A stretch of DNA of 64,000 nucleotides, from positions 372,001 through 436,000 of the forward strand of contig SWDT01000003.1 in assembly GCA_009193035.1 (NCBI GenBank), given 5' to 3'. Origin of the DNA: Halicephalobus mephisto (lineage: Eukaryota > Nematoda > Chromadorea > Rhabditida > Panagrolaimidae). This document shows positions 48,201 through 61,000 of the stretch, in pieces (within the stretch, counting starts at the first letter, position 1; each line of letters opens with the position of its first letter). The notes under the pieces are model-generated. The model was not told the DNA's origin. It saw only the letters and a program-made list of their open reading frames with translations, and ran no database searches. Made by a program: the position numbers and the translations under genes.

Positions 48201-51200
48201 GAAATTTTAGAATTAGCAGCATCAAGAGCTTCTTTAAGTTCCTGAATTTGCTGGACTTGACGACGTTTAGCTTCTTCGATTTCTTCGGCCTTCAGAAGTC
48301 CTTCTCCTTCGAATCGAGTTTTCCACTGGGTGATTTCAGCGTTAGCTTTACTTAATTGACGAAGAACTTCATTTTTAGATTCTATTTCATCGTCAAGATT
48401 CTCACGAAGTTGTTCAGCTTCATGTTGATAGTTCTTAGCTTGAGCAGCGACAGTTTGACGTTGACGAGCTTCTTCATCAGCAGTTCTCTTGGCTTCTTCG
48501 AGTTGAGAAGTCAATTGACTTTTAAGACGATGAAGTTGGTTAAGTTGAGCTTCGGCATCTTCCAATTGACGTCCGAGGTCGTTGTTTTCATTGTGAAGTC
48601 TGGATTTCATAGATGTGAAATCTTGAAGAGCTCTGGCTTGTTCGTCAGCTTTGGATTGAAGTTCGGAAAGTTGAAGTTCGTATTGTTTAGCCATTTTTTC
48701 TGCATTTAATTTTCCAGAAGTTTCACCGTCAAATTGAGCTTGAAGATCTTCATATTCTTTTTGAATTTGAATTCTGTCTTTATCGAGTTTTTGTTTTTGT
48801 TTCTGAACTTGATCAAGTTGATCAGAAAGTTCAGCAATTGCATCAGTGTGTTTTTTACGAAGAGAAGCAAGTTGATTTTCGTGATTCAAATTGGCTTCTT
48901 CGAGATCACGACGAAGTTTAGCCATTTCAGCTTCACGTTTTTTATTTATTTCAACTTGAGCAGCAGTAGCTCCACCTTGTTCATCAAGACGTTCACTAAG
49001 TTCTTCGAGTTCTCGTTGGAGTTCTTGTTTAGCTCTGTCGCTTTTGGAACGAGATTGACGTTCGCTTTCGAGTTCTTCTTCGAGTTCACCTTGACGAGCT
49101 TGAAGTTCCTTAATTTGACGTTGAAGTTTTCCAACAAGACTTTGTTCGTCTTCCAATCGAGAAGACAAAGTATGAAGTTCGGCTTCCTTCTTTTTAAGGT
49201 TATTTTCGACATCATGACGTTGTTTGGTTCCTTCGTCCATGTTTTCTTGGGCGATTTTAAGTTCTCCTTCGACTTTTCTTTTTTGTTTATCCAAATCAGC
49301 TCTGGCTCTTTTTTCACGTTCAAGTTGATCTTCCAAATCATCCATGTTTTGTTCGAGTTTTTGTTTCAACTTGTTAGTATGGTTAACTTTGTCTTCTTCA
49401 GCTTGAAGATCTTCCATAAGTTTACGATTAACTTCTTCTTGATGTTTTTTTTCCTTGTTCAATTTAGCGACAGCTTCGTCTTGTTGAGCAAGTTCGTCTT
49501 GGAGAGAACGGATTTGGTGGTCTTTGGATTGTTTTTCACTTTCGGCTTTTTTGAGAGACATTTCTAAATCCTGGATTTGCTTCTTCAAGTTGTCGATTTC
49601 GCCTTCGAGTTTCTTCTTATGACGAGACAAATCGGAATTACGGTCTTCTTGATCGGCCAATTGATCGTTCAGATCGGCCAATTGACGATCAAGATCGTTT
49701 TTCTGACTTTGAAGTTTGCTAAGTTTGTCTTCAGTTTCGGACAGAGTAGTTTTGGTAGATTCAAGAGTGGAAAACAGTCCATTTTTCTCTTCGATGAGCT
49801 TAGTGTTGTTATTTTCGAGTTCTTTTCGAAGATTTTCTTCTTTAGCAAGGCTTTCTTCTAATTGTTTAATTTTTTCGCTGATTTTTTCGAGTTCTTCGGC
49901 TTCTTTTCCGGCTTTAAGCATAGGCTTAACACAACCGTAAAGCTTGAACCATGGCCATGTCCTGAGAGTACACCATGAACGAACATTTTTCTGAACAATC
50001 AAGAGACCAGCACGTTGTTGCATACGACGACGACGATCAGCAAGACCTAAGTACCAACGAATACTAGCTTGAAAACCGGTCATGATTTCAGAAAGTTTTG
50101 CATCACGCAAATCTTCAAGATGAGCCAAAACACCGGCTTTGAAGAAAACTTTAGTAACACCAACACGGAAATTTTCGTCGGTCAAACTGCCTTCGTTTAT
50201 GAGCTTCTGGAGAATTGCTGCAGCACAAGCTTTAGGATCTTCGCTGCTCTTGGATTCAGCAGCAGCAAGAACAGAATAACGTTGACGAAAATCAGGATGA
50301 AGGGTTCTGTTAGGGAAACCTTTGCGACAAATACGGATACCTTCCAACACACCGTTACAAGTCAGTTGATTCAAAACAAGAGAAGCTTCAATAAGTCCAG
50401 AAGTCTTCTTTTCGTTGGGGATGATACAACGGATAAAATGAGGATGAGTAGAGTTAAGCATAGTCATGAGTTTGTTGAGGGATTCACGGTACATCATAGA
50501 AACAGTCATGAAAGAACCAGATTTTCCTTTTTTTTTTCCTCCACCACCTTCTTTGGCTTGTTGAGCAGCTTCTTCCTGAGTGGTGTAAGATTGCCAGACT
50601 TCGTTCATCAAGGCGTTGTTGGGAGAAGCTTTGAGACAAGCGACCAAAGTGTCGTTAAGAGGATCTTTGTTCTTCTCAAGCCAGTTAAGGACGTTGTAAC
50701 GGACAGTACCGGCGTAATGTCTCATGGCGAAATGGGCTTCACCTTGTTTTCCCTTCGGAGGCTTGGGTTTCTCGAAATTAGGATGTTTGCCCAAGTGTTG
50801 TTCGACGAGTTTCTGAGCGAGAGTCATGTCAGTGGCCTTAGGGACGATGCATTCCTCATCAAGCATGGAGATGATGCCGAGGGGCTTCTCGATGAGCTCG
50901 ATACAAGCTTGCAAGTCGAGACCGAAGTCGATGAAGGTCCATTGGATTCCTTCACGGGCATATTCTTCCTGTTCAAGAACGAACATGTGATGGTTGAAGA
51001 ATTGCTGAAGTTTTTCGTTTACGAAATTAATCCAAAGTTGTTCGAAGGAGTTGAAATCGAAGATTTCGAAACCAGCAATGTCGAGTACACCGATGAAATG
51101 GTCTCTGGAAAGTCCCTTCTGATCGAGGGTCAAGTTACACTTGGCGACGAGCCAGTGGAAGACGCGGGCGTAGAGACCCTTGGCCATGGCGCCGACGGAC

Positions 51201-53942
51201 CAGTTGACCTGCTCCATGTTCTGGCCTTTGGAGACCCATTCAGTGCCGACCTTGACTCTAGGCTTAGTCAATGACTTGAGGAAGTTCTCAGCATCAACAC
51301 CGAACATTTCAGAAGCATGCTCAGCTTCTTCAGTTCCATCAGGTTCAGCCTGCTCCTCACGCGGACGTTGTTTGAACTTCATGTTACCCATGTGCATGAT
51401 ACCGGACATAAGACGGTAGCAATCCATCTTTTCTTGAGGAGAGAAGTTAAGCACATCGAAAGCTTCATCAGTAAGCTGACATTCTTCCTTGTCGTTGACA
51501 CCATCGATGGTAAGTTCAGCCTGAGCGACGAACCAGTAGTCCTTCAACGGCAAAGTGAACTTAAGCTTATCTCTAAGACCAGGGATGTGGTCAGAGAAGA
51601 TCTGGTAGAAGATGTGGTAGCAACGTTCTCCAGGAGCTTGACGGATGACACGAGATTTCTCAAGCAAATCTAAACCCATCGATAATTATGTATATATGAA
51701 TATATGTGGATATATATGAATATAGATATATATGGATATATGGATATATATGGATATATGGATATATAGATATATGAATATATAGATATATGAATATATG
51801 TGGATATATATGGATATATATCTATATATGGATATACTTGTATATATGCATGTATTTGCATATGAACACTATGTTTATGTAATTTTAGAAAACTTACAGT
51901 GTTCAATATCGCAAGAAGCGACACGACCGGCTTTGTTGAAGTGGATTCTGATGAATTTACCGAAACGGGAGGAGTTGTTGTTACGAACAGTCTTGGCGTT
52001 ACCGAAGGCTTCGAGGACAGGGTTAGTTTGGACAATTTGATCCTCGAGAGTAATTCTCTTTTCTCCAGTTTCAGCTTGAGGTTCTTTTCCTGCAAGTTTG
52101 TCAGCTTGTTCCTGTTGACTAGCACCGACAGAAGCGAAATAAGCAATGACTTTCTTGGTGTTTTCTGTTTTGCCGGCTCCAGATTCACCAGTAATCAACA
52201 TGGATTGATTCTCGTGATCTTGAAGCATATTACGATAAGCTTCATCAGAAACAGCGAAAAGATGAGGAGGCATCTCAGTACGACGCTTGCCCATGTACAT
52301 TCTAGCGACAGAATCCGTGTAAATCGGAAGTCTCTTGTAGGGGTTGATGACGACACAGAAGAGACCGGAATAGGTCTAAATTAAATTACCATTAATCTCC
52401 GAAGATTAGCTCTTGTAAAAATTTATTTTTTAACAGAAATTAAGAAAAATAAATCGATGAAATACTGTTCCATATTTTTGAAGAATAACAGTATAGGAGT
52501 ACTCTGTATATCCGAAAAACAAAAGTATGGGAATATTCTATATCTTTAAAAAGTAACAGTATTGGAGTACTTCATATTTTAAAAAAGTAACAGTATGGAA
52601 GTACTCTATATATCCGAAAAACAACAGTATGGGAATATTCTATATCTTTAAAAAATAACAGTATAGAAGTACTTCATATCTTCAAAAAGTAACAATATTG
52701 GAGTACTCTATATATCCGAAAAACAACAGTATGGGAATACTTCATATCTTCAAAAAGTAACAGTATGGGAGTACTTTGTGTCTTCTATATTTGGAAACAT
52801 GTACCAGTTTCGTATTAATTTAATTTTTTCTGTTTTTTTATAAAAAACTACTTTTTAAAAATATTATTTAAAGATTATTTTTCTACAAAAAAATAAAAAC
52901 TCACGTAGATGAGCATAGCGGCGTAACGAGCACGAAGATTGTACAAGACGGAAGCATCGTTCAAGAAGGTCAAGTTTGACATGTCTTCGGTTTTTTCGAA
53001 CTTTGGAGGATTCATTTCTTGCACAAGTTCGGCTTTGAGGGTTATTTCGTTGCCCTTGGAAGTGACGACAGTGGTCACGTCCCCTTTGGCAGCTGTGATC
53101 TCGGCCGCGACGTAACCTTCCTCGGAATCGGGGATCCAGACGTTCTTCTTGGAATCATAGGGTTTGGATTGCTCCTGAAGTTTCGGTTACTTTCAGATGC
53201 CTTTACTGTCAGATTACAGTACTTGATAAAGAAATAAGAAATTTTGTACAAAATAAGAATCAGAACTTATGATGCGTTGTTCACTATTATGTTTGGTTTT
53301 TATATCCTCTCAGATCAGGTCTAAAAGGACCTAGACTAGTATGACAGGATCTAAATCAAGTGTAGAGATGTTTAAGGAGATTGAAAAGTGATCTAGAAGG
53401 ACCTAATCTAATCTAACAAGACTTAAATCAGAGCCCATTTGATATGAGGAGATTGAGGATTGTTCTAGTAAATCTCGATTTCGTCCCCAAGGTTCCCAAT
53501 CACTTATAGAAGGACCTAGACCACCCTAAGAAGAGCTATGTTGGGGATTCATATATACAAGGAGATTCTAAGACGGACTAGAAGGACTTAAACGACTTTA
53601 ACAGGATCTATATTTTAGGTATATGTGGTTACAGGACGTTCTAGATCTTAACCCGATCTCACAGGGCCTAAATCATGGTCATGAAGACCACAGGGCAGTC
53701 TAAAAGGACCTAGATCAGCTCCGCAGGATGCGCGAGCTGGAGATGCCGGACTACAGACCGTCCTAGGAAGCCTCGACTGGGCTTCCCGAGACCTAAACAC
53801 TGATCCAAGTGGAATTCTGAACATTCTGGAAATCATCGACTTCCAGAATCCCCTAGTTCCCGGAATTGTGAAAACGAACCTCGATCATTTGCTCGCGGGT
53901 GCGGCGGAGGTACTGCCATCCTGGGTCTTTTTCGTGTTCCAT
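45237..53942 (-). CDS. unc-54: muscle myosin heavy chain, UNC-54 (MHC-B) type
   Basis: Conventional class II myosin of body-wall muscle thick filaments. Exons 53942-53880, 53174-52905, 52375-51898, 51669-47222, 46549-46055 and 45398-45237 join in phase to 1971 residues, full length for the family. It starts [18 protein letters not shown], as UNC-54 does. The motor has the P-loop [13 protein letters not shown], switch [10 protein letters not shown], switch [19 protein letters not shown], and loop 2 [15 protein letters not shown]. The IQ region [13 protein letters not shown] is followed by about 1100 residues of heptad coiled coil. The end is [14 protein letters not shown] to RSRVSDDF, the non-helical tailpiece of the UNC-54 type. 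Exon 4 is 4448 bases without an intron. Codon use is strongly biased (GAA, CTT, AAG), fitting high expression. Introns 1, 2, 3, 4 and 5 all hold repeats. Assignment to UNC-54 over MYO-3 or other paralogues rests on the two ends. Confidence 0.93.
45590..46000. repeat. dispersed repeat in the last myosin intron
   Basis: One and a half copies of the unit described at 34200: AAAAATGGCAAAAAGACCAT, AGAAGGGGCCGCACCTTAAT and the CTCGCTCTTGCGCGGCAATT end. The 3' copy (45756-46000) is nearly identical to the TVP23 intron. Confidence 0.85.
46738..46985. repeat. minisatellite TGTAAACGACTCCTAACCCTC
   Basis: A unit of about 20 bases, alternating TGTAAACGACTCCTAACCC and TGTAAATGATCCTTAACCC, is repeated about twelve times in the intron between exons 4 and 5 of the myosin gene. 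It gives a higher-order period near 40. Confidence 0.9.
51683..51850. repeat. TATATGGATATA microsatellite in myosin intron 3
   Basis: Almost the whole intron between exons 3 and 4 is TATATATGGATATATGGATA and variants. Confidence 0.9.
52460..52790. repeat. tandem repeat AACAGTATGGGAGTACTCTA in myosin intron 2
   Basis: About nine units of roughly 40 bases alternate between ACAGTATGGGAATATTCTAT, GTAACAGTATTGGAGTACTT and TCTATATATCCGAAAAACAA. AGTACT and AATATT give each a small palindrome. Confidence 0.85.
53348..53537 (+). repeat. one arm of a 190-base inverted repeat, in myosin intron 1
   Basis: The sequence from GATCTAAATCAAGTGTAGAG to CCACCCTAAGAAGAGCT is the reverse complement of 58670-58859 with about four differences. 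It sits within a longer block of AGGACCTA-rich repeats (53300-53800). Confidence 0.9.
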
Positions 53943-53982
53943 AGCGAATTTAGAGTTGTTCCAGTTAGAGAGTCTTCAAGAC

Positions 53983-53985
53983 CTG
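53983..53985 (-). promoter_or_regulatory. acceptor upstream of the myosin start
   Basis: On the minus strand TGAAATTTCAG is followed by a 40-base leader and the ATG at 53942. It could be a spliced-leader site or the acceptor of an untranslated exon. Confidence 0.45.
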
Positions 53986-54799
53986 AAATTTCATAAATTA
54001 ATTCAAATTTTTAAACATTTCAACAATCACTAAATTTTCAAAGTAAAAATGATCAAAGAAATTTGAGATTTTTCTCCGCCCACAATCACCGTAAACATTT
54101 TTTTTTTTCGGATTTTGTGGGTTGAAATTTTTGTTCATCGTCGTTTTCGAAGAATTTCAGAAAATTTCGATAGACAGATAAAACGACAGTTGTGACACAA
54201 CAGATGTCCCAATATCCTTGGCGAGACAAAAACCGCTTGTCGCAGGCTTTACACATCGCCTCTGGCATTAGACGGTTTTTACGTTATCGGCAATTGTCAA
54301 CTCAAAAATGTTCAACTGATGATATTGTGTAATGTTTGAATGCAAAAAATAAAAATGGAAAAGTACACAATTTAAAAAATTAAAAATCTAAATTTTTATT
54401 TTCAAAAAAATCAAATTTTGAAGGTTTTTATTTAAAAAAAAATTAAAAAATTAGAAAATTTTTATTTAAAAAAAATTAAAAAATTAAAAAGTTTTAATTT
54501 AAAAAAATCAAAATTTTATTAAAAAATCTAAAAAATTAAAAATTAGAAAATTTTTATTTTAAAAAAATCTAAAAAATTAAAAATTTGAAAATTTTTATTT
54601 AAAAAAAATTATAAAAATTAAAAAATTTGAAAATTTTTATTTAAAAAAAAATAAAAATTTAAATAAAAAAATTAAAATTTGATGGTATTTTTTGGACGAA
54701 ATAAATTTGTTTAAAAATTGTTTTTAGTTTAATAATGTTGTTAACTTATTATTAATATTAATTAATTAATTAGTTAAATTTATAAAGTAGAAGATACTT

Positions 54800-55745
54800 G
54801 ATCAGGATGTGGGATTAAGTAAATCTTAATTTCCATTCAGGACTATTTAGAACTTTTTAAAGATTTTTTGCTTGGTTTTTAATGAAAAATATATGATTTC
54901 AAAGATCAATTAAAAATTTTTTAGAAAATGAATGTTAATTAACGGATATATGAAATCCCGATTTCCATTCAAGATTGTTTAGGACTTTTAAAGAATTTTT
55001 TGCTTAATCTTGAATGAAAATTACACATGATTATAAAAATTGATTAATTTGAATTTTTTAGAAAATGAATGTTAATTAACGGATATATAAAATCCCGATT
55101 TCCATTCAGGATTGTTTAAAAACCTTCAAGAGATTTTTTGCTTGGTTTTTAATGAAAATTACACATGATCTAGAAGATCAATTAAAAGTTTTTTAAATAA
55201 AAGATAATTATTAATTAACGGATATATGAAATCCTGATTTCCATTCAAGACTTTTTAAAATTAATTTTTTATAATTTTCGTTTAATTTCGAACGGAAACT
55301 ATATGAATATAATCTTAAAGACTAGTTTCGTCCTTTGAAAGATGAGCATCAATCGGCGGATATACAAGATCCGACAGATCTGATTTCCAATCGAGACCGT
55401 ATAAAAATACTTTTTTAAAATAACTTTTATCCGGTCCTGAATGGAAATTAATTCTAGATGACGTTTATCAATTAAATTATATTTTGAGAATAAATATCAA
55501 TTAAGGGATATATGAAATCCCACATGTTCAATTTTCCATACAAGACAAGTTTTGAAATTTTTTCTACTTTTTATTTTTAGTCCTGAATGGAAATTAATTC
55601 TAGATAACGTTTATCAATTAAATAATACTCTAAAAACAAATATTAATTAACGGATATATGAAATCCCAAATATCCAATTTTTCATTCAAGACAAGTTTTA
55701 AATTTTTTCTACTTTTTAGTCCTGAATGGAAACTATATCCAGATG
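54800..55745. repeat. tandem repeat of about 140-150 bases, six to seven copies
   Basis: Units contain TTAATTAACGGATATATGAA, then ATCCCGATTTCCATTCAGGA and a TTTTTGCTTGGTTTTTAATG segment. In later copies TCCTGAATGGAAATTA appears. It is the reverse complement of TTTCCATTCAGGA, so each unit can form a hairpin. Confidence 0.8.
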
Positions 55746-56929
55746 ATCCTGTATTAGTCAGTTGTTATTTTTCCTTTGAAAAAATCCAATTTTAGCTTGC
55801 TTTTTTTGTTTCTTCGATCCTGAATTTACTTCTTTAAAATCGCATCTGGCAATGGACAATTTTGTTTCTTTCCAGATTGTCTCAAATTACAAACAACAGA
55901 TAATCTCGATTTTTCGTTGTTACTTCTTTATTGTAATAGAAAGTGAATAAAACAGATGATGATAATCAAAATCCTATTTCCAAGGACATCTGGTTTCGGT
56001 TTTAAAAATAAAAAAATTTTAAACAAAAAAAATTAAAATTTAAAATAAAAAAAACTTCAAATAAAAAAAAATTTAAACAAAAAAAATTAAAATTTTAAAC
56101 AAAAAAAATTAAAAAACTTTAAATAAAAAAAATTAAAAAATTTTAAACAAAAAAAAGTTAAAATTTTAAACAAAAAAAATAAAAAAACTTTAAATAAAAA
56201 AAAATAAAAAACTTTAAACAAAAAAATTTAAATTTTAAAAACTTTAAATAAAAAAATTTTAAACAAAAAATATTTTTATTTTTTTAGAAATTTTGAAAAG
56301 AAATATTTTAAAAATTTTTTATTTTTTCTATTTTGAAAAAAATACACAACAGAGGATTTGTTTTTTCGAGAGAAATTCGAGGTTAAAGATATTTAAAAAA
56401 TTTTTCTGCAAACTTAAAAATCAGTAGTTTAACAATTTTTTGAAATTTGTAATGTTTTTAGAATACTCTAAAAAAATTAAATTTTTTTTGTCTCGATTGG
56501 AAAATTTCAAAAATTTGGTTAGGACAATTTTTTTAAATTTTTATGATTTTTGAAAATAATAATGCAATTAAAAATTTGAAAATTCTCCATTTTTGGTCCT
56601 AACTGGAAAATTTCGAAATTCTTTTCGAGACGATTATTTTTGAAAATAATATATTTGAAAATTTTTAATATTCAATTTTATAATTTTTGGTCCCGAAAAG
56701 AATTTTGAAAATTTTCGTATTGAGACAATTTTTGAATTTTCTAAGAAGATTATTTTTGTTTTTTTTATTTTAGAATTTACAAAATTATAAGAATTTTACA
56801 ATTTTTGGTCTCGACAAGAAAGTTGCAAAAATTCGTGTCGAGAAAATTTTTGAGACAAATATCTTTGTTTTTTTCAAATAATGTGTTTTTTTGGTTTGTC
56901 AAATTGTCTCAAAAGTCCACAGAAAAAAA

Positions 56930-57055
56930 AATGAAAAGCAGACGACAGCAATCACGGATGACAAGACGACATTTGAGTTTTATTATCCGTTCTTTGGATC
57001 AAGGGTATCAGCGGCAGTTGTGGCCAGACTTTACTACAAAGATCAAAAGTGGATT
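56930..57055 (+). other. unexplained coding-like island
   Basis: Inside AT-rich DNA, a 120-base island follows a GTCCACAG acceptor-like site. Two plus-strand frames are open; one reads EFYYPFFGSRVSAAVVARLY and then stops at 57062. It could be an exon relic, but I recognise no family and no partner exon. Confidence 0.25.
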
Positions 57056-58022
57056 TTTATTTAAAAAATTGGAAAATTTAATTTATACAAAAATTTTAAA
57101 AAAACTTAATTTTTATAAAGAATTTTAAAAATTAAAAAAAACTTAATTTTTATAAAGAATTTTAAAAATTAAAAAAAAACTTAATTTTTATAAAAATTTC
57201 AAAAAAACTTTTATAAAAAATTTAAAAAATTTAGTTTTTACAAAAATTTAGAAAATTTAACTTTTATAAAAAATTTAGAAAAATTAAAAAAAAAACTTTT
57301 ATAAAATATTTTAAAAATTTCAAAATTTCAAAAAAACTTAATTTTTATAAAAATTTAGAAAAACTTAATTTAAAAATATTTTAATTAAAAAATTTTAGAT
57401 TTGTTAAAGTTTAAATATAAAAAATAAAATAAAAAGTTTTAAAAATGAATAAAATTAGAGTAAATATTATTCTTAAAAAATGGAAATTTTTGTTGCAAAA
57501 TTACCTCGATTGGAATTTTTGGAAGTTTCTAAAATCTTTGAAATTAGAAAAAAGTTTTTAAAATTTTCTAGAATTTTGAGTAAATTTTCGGAATTCAATA
57601 GTTTTCAAAATTCCATAATTTTCAGAATTCAAAAACAACTTTTGAAATTTTCTAAAACCTTCGAAATCAGTAAAAAAGTTTCTCAAATTTTCTAGAAGTT
57701 TTAAAAGTTTTCCAGAATTTTATATAAACTTTCGGAGCCTTCTGCAATCTTCTAGAAATTCTTTGAAATCCTCCAGAATTTATAAAATTTTCTAAAGTTT
57801 TCCAAAATCTTCTAGAAATTTTCTGAAATCTTCCAGAATTTTATATAAACTTTCGGAGCCTTCTGGAATCTTCTAAAATCTTCCAAAATCTTCCAGAATT
57901 TCTAAAATTTTCTGAAATCTTCTAAAAATCCCTCAATTTTTGCAGAATTTTACTGAAACCAAAAATTCGTGTCGAGAGAATTTCGTAATGAAATGTACTT
58001 CCAACTTTGTATTGATATTATT

Positions 58023-58028
58023 TTTATT
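58023..58028 (-). terminator. AATAAA overlapping the receptor stop codon
   Basis: The minus strand reads TGAATAAAAA, so the A of the TGA stop starts an AATAAA. If used, the 3' untranslated region would be about 15-20 bases. Confidence 0.4.
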
Positions 58029-61000
58029 CAACTTTGAGGTGAAGACGGATTCTGAGATTCTTCAAAATTAGGACCAGAAGAACGGAAATTTTCGATTTTC
58101 TTTTTTTTAATGAACAATTCCAACGGTACGGAACACGGTAACCAGAGATTCCCGGATTCGTTTTTCGTTTCTGCCGCGATTTGCTTCCGAATTTCGAAGG
58201 GCGAATGATCGTAAGCCCCTAATCCGGTGGACCAGACAGAGCACATATCCAGCTGGATGACCCTTTCGTTGTAGCTGTGTCTCAACTGCTGCATCTCCCC
58301 CACCAGCAGAACCAGGTTCCCCATCCTGACAGGCCCCTCTTCGTAGTTTTCATTGTAGTGCTTCTGAAGGGCCTTCAACAAGGACTTCAGGTACATCTGG
58401 AGACGGTTTTTGATTTCTTCATTATCGGAGAATATTTCCCTGGCTGAAAACATTAATTATTTAAAAATAAAATTATAACCGAACAATTGTGGAAATTGTT
58501 TGAAAATAGATCATTTTTAGGTCATTTTTCAATCTTGTTGTAGATTTATTTTTCGATTAAGGTCTTTCTAAGCTGGTCTAGGTCCTTCTAGACCATTCTA
58601 TAAAGCTTTGGTTTAAGTTTTGCCAGGTTAATTTAGGCCCTTTCGGACTATTCCACATATCTTTGATTTAGCTCTTCTTAGGGTGGTCTAGGTCCTTCTA
58701 TAAGTGATTGGGAACCTCGGGGACGAAATCGAGATTTACTAGAACAATCCTCAATCTCCTCATATCAAATGGGCTCTGATTTAGGTCTTGTTAGATTAGA
58801 TTAGGTCTTCCTAGATCACTTTTCAATCTCCTTAAACATCTCTACACTTGATTTAGATCTTGTTAGATTAGATTAGGTCTTCCTAGATCACTTTGTAGCC
58901 TTTTTAAACATCTCTACACCTGATTTAGATCCTGTCAGACTAGGCTAGGTCCTTCTGGATCACTTTTCAATCTCCTTAAACATCTCTACACCTGATTTAG
59001 ATCTTGTCAAATTAGTCTAGGTCCTTCTGGATCTGGTCAAGAAGGCATAAAATCAGATCTAGCACCTATTAAACCATGTATAAGGTATGTTTCTTATTTG
59101 ATATATGATTTATATGAAATCCGATGTTTTCTTTTTTACTGCTTGTGTCCCTAGTGTTATTGACAGCACTTACCGATTCTAATCAAAGTTATCTGAACCA
59201 AACTGGCGAATTCGTAATCGTCCAAATCGTTTTTGGCAATCGTCACGGCTCCTTCGAACATTTTCTGATAATATTGTTTTTCTATTTTCGCTAATTCTTG
59301 TGGATTTGTCAGATCCTTCTCCACTCCATAGAAATCTTCGAGAAATTTCGTGTCGAGATCTATGTACTCTTCGTTCAAACAGTATATCCTATTAATTTTC
59401 GTTCCTCCTTGTTTGGCCGTATTTTGGAAAGTTTCCATTTTTGCCCAGGTCGGCAGAAAATGCCTCATGACAACACTCTGAAAATTTTCCAATTTTTAAA
59501 ACTCAAAAATTTCCTAATTTTCTAATTTTTAAAATTTTCTAATTTCCTAATTTTCTAATTTTTTAAATTTTCTAATTTCCTAATTTTCTAATTTTCTAAT
59601 TTTTAAAATTTTCTAATTTTCTAATTTTCTAATTTTTAAAATTTTAAAATTTTCCAATTTTTTTAATTTCCTAATTTTCTCTTTTTTAAATTTTCTAATT
59701 TTCCAATTTTTTAAATTCTTGATTCTTGTTCATTTCAAAGATCAAAAAAGTCAAAAAAAAATTTAAAAAAAAACTAAAAATTCTAAAAAAATGATTTTCA
59801 AAAAAATCAAAAATTTTTTTAATTTCAAAAAAGTTATTTTTAAAGATTTTTAAAAATCGAAAAAAAAGTTATTTTTAAAGATTTTTAAAAATAAAAAAAA
59901 AAGTTATTTTTAAAGATTTTTAAAAATCAAAGAAAAATTATTTTTAAAGATTTTTAAAAATCAAAGAAAAATTATTTTTAAAGATTTTTAAAAATCAAAA
60001 TTTTTAAACTGAAAATAATTTACCATGTTTTCTTCATTTTGGAAAATCTCAATGACCTTGGAGGATTCTAGAAAATTCAGACAGACTTCGGCTTCGACGG
60101 ACATGGTGTGGAGCATCGAGTGGATCGTGGCCGGCTGACTTCTGGCTTCACTCACGGTTTTCGATTTGAACATTCCGAATTTTACTCTGTTGTAAAAAAT
60201 ACTTCTTCTTGCTCGCAGAACATCCCCAAGAACGTTCTGAGGGATGAATACTGTATTGGGCAGTTCTGTAATTGACAAAAAACAGGAACTCCAAGAACTC
60301 GCTTCAGAATCCGCCAAATTTCCGTTAGATTTTACTTCTGAAAAAATTAAATAAAATAAATATTAAAAAAATAAAAAAATATTTCTTATTAAAAAATTAA
60401 AACATATTTTTTATAAAATGGCCTTGGCACGAATTTTTTTTAAATTTTAATTTCAAAAATTTGTAAATTTTTGGATATTTCGAAATTTATATATTTTTGA
60501 AAATTTGTAAATTTTTGAATATTTTGAAATTTATATATTTTTGAAAATTTTAGAATTTGTGAAATTTTAAAAATTATAATTTTTGGAAATTTTAAAAATT
60601 AATTTGCCTGATATAAGCATTCCAGCTGCGAGACAAGTGTGAATTCGGCAAAATCGACAAATTTGTAAATTTTTGGATATTTTGAAATTTATATATTTTT
60701 GGAAATTTTAGAATTTGTGAAATTTTAGAAATTTGTATATTTTTGAAAATTTTGGAGTTTGTGGAATTTTAAAAATTATAATTTTTGGAAATTTTAAAAA
60801 TTAATTTGCCTGATATAAGCATTCCAGCTGCGAGACAAGTGTGAATTCGGCAAAATCGACAAATTTGTCTTGCTGGGACCCCGATTATCTGGCATTTCCT
60901 CTGATTGCGGCAGATGTAAGTCCTCTTGAAGGCCACGGATCTTCTGAAAAACGCCCCACCTAAAATAAGTATTATTCTAAATTACCGTATTCGACCTTAC

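Larger units (their letters stand above)
53986..58022. other. intergenic region upstream of the myosin gene
   Basis: Four kilobases that should hold the muscle promoter. A patch at 54060-54290 is more balanced in composition, but I found no recognisable muscle or TATA element. Tandem repeats follow at 54800-55745, A/T tracts at 55990-56330 and 57060-57470, and an unexplained balanced island at 56930-57055. The last 400 bases are CTAGAATTTTCCAGAATCTT-type low-complexity repeats. Confidence 0.45.

Noticed and set aside
50069..51274. Long open frame of about 400 codons antisense to the myosin motor, and several others over the rod (46058-46588, 48734-49567)
   Set aside because: Shadows of the strongly codon-biased myosin exons; Phe/Leu/Ser-rich translations without any domain.
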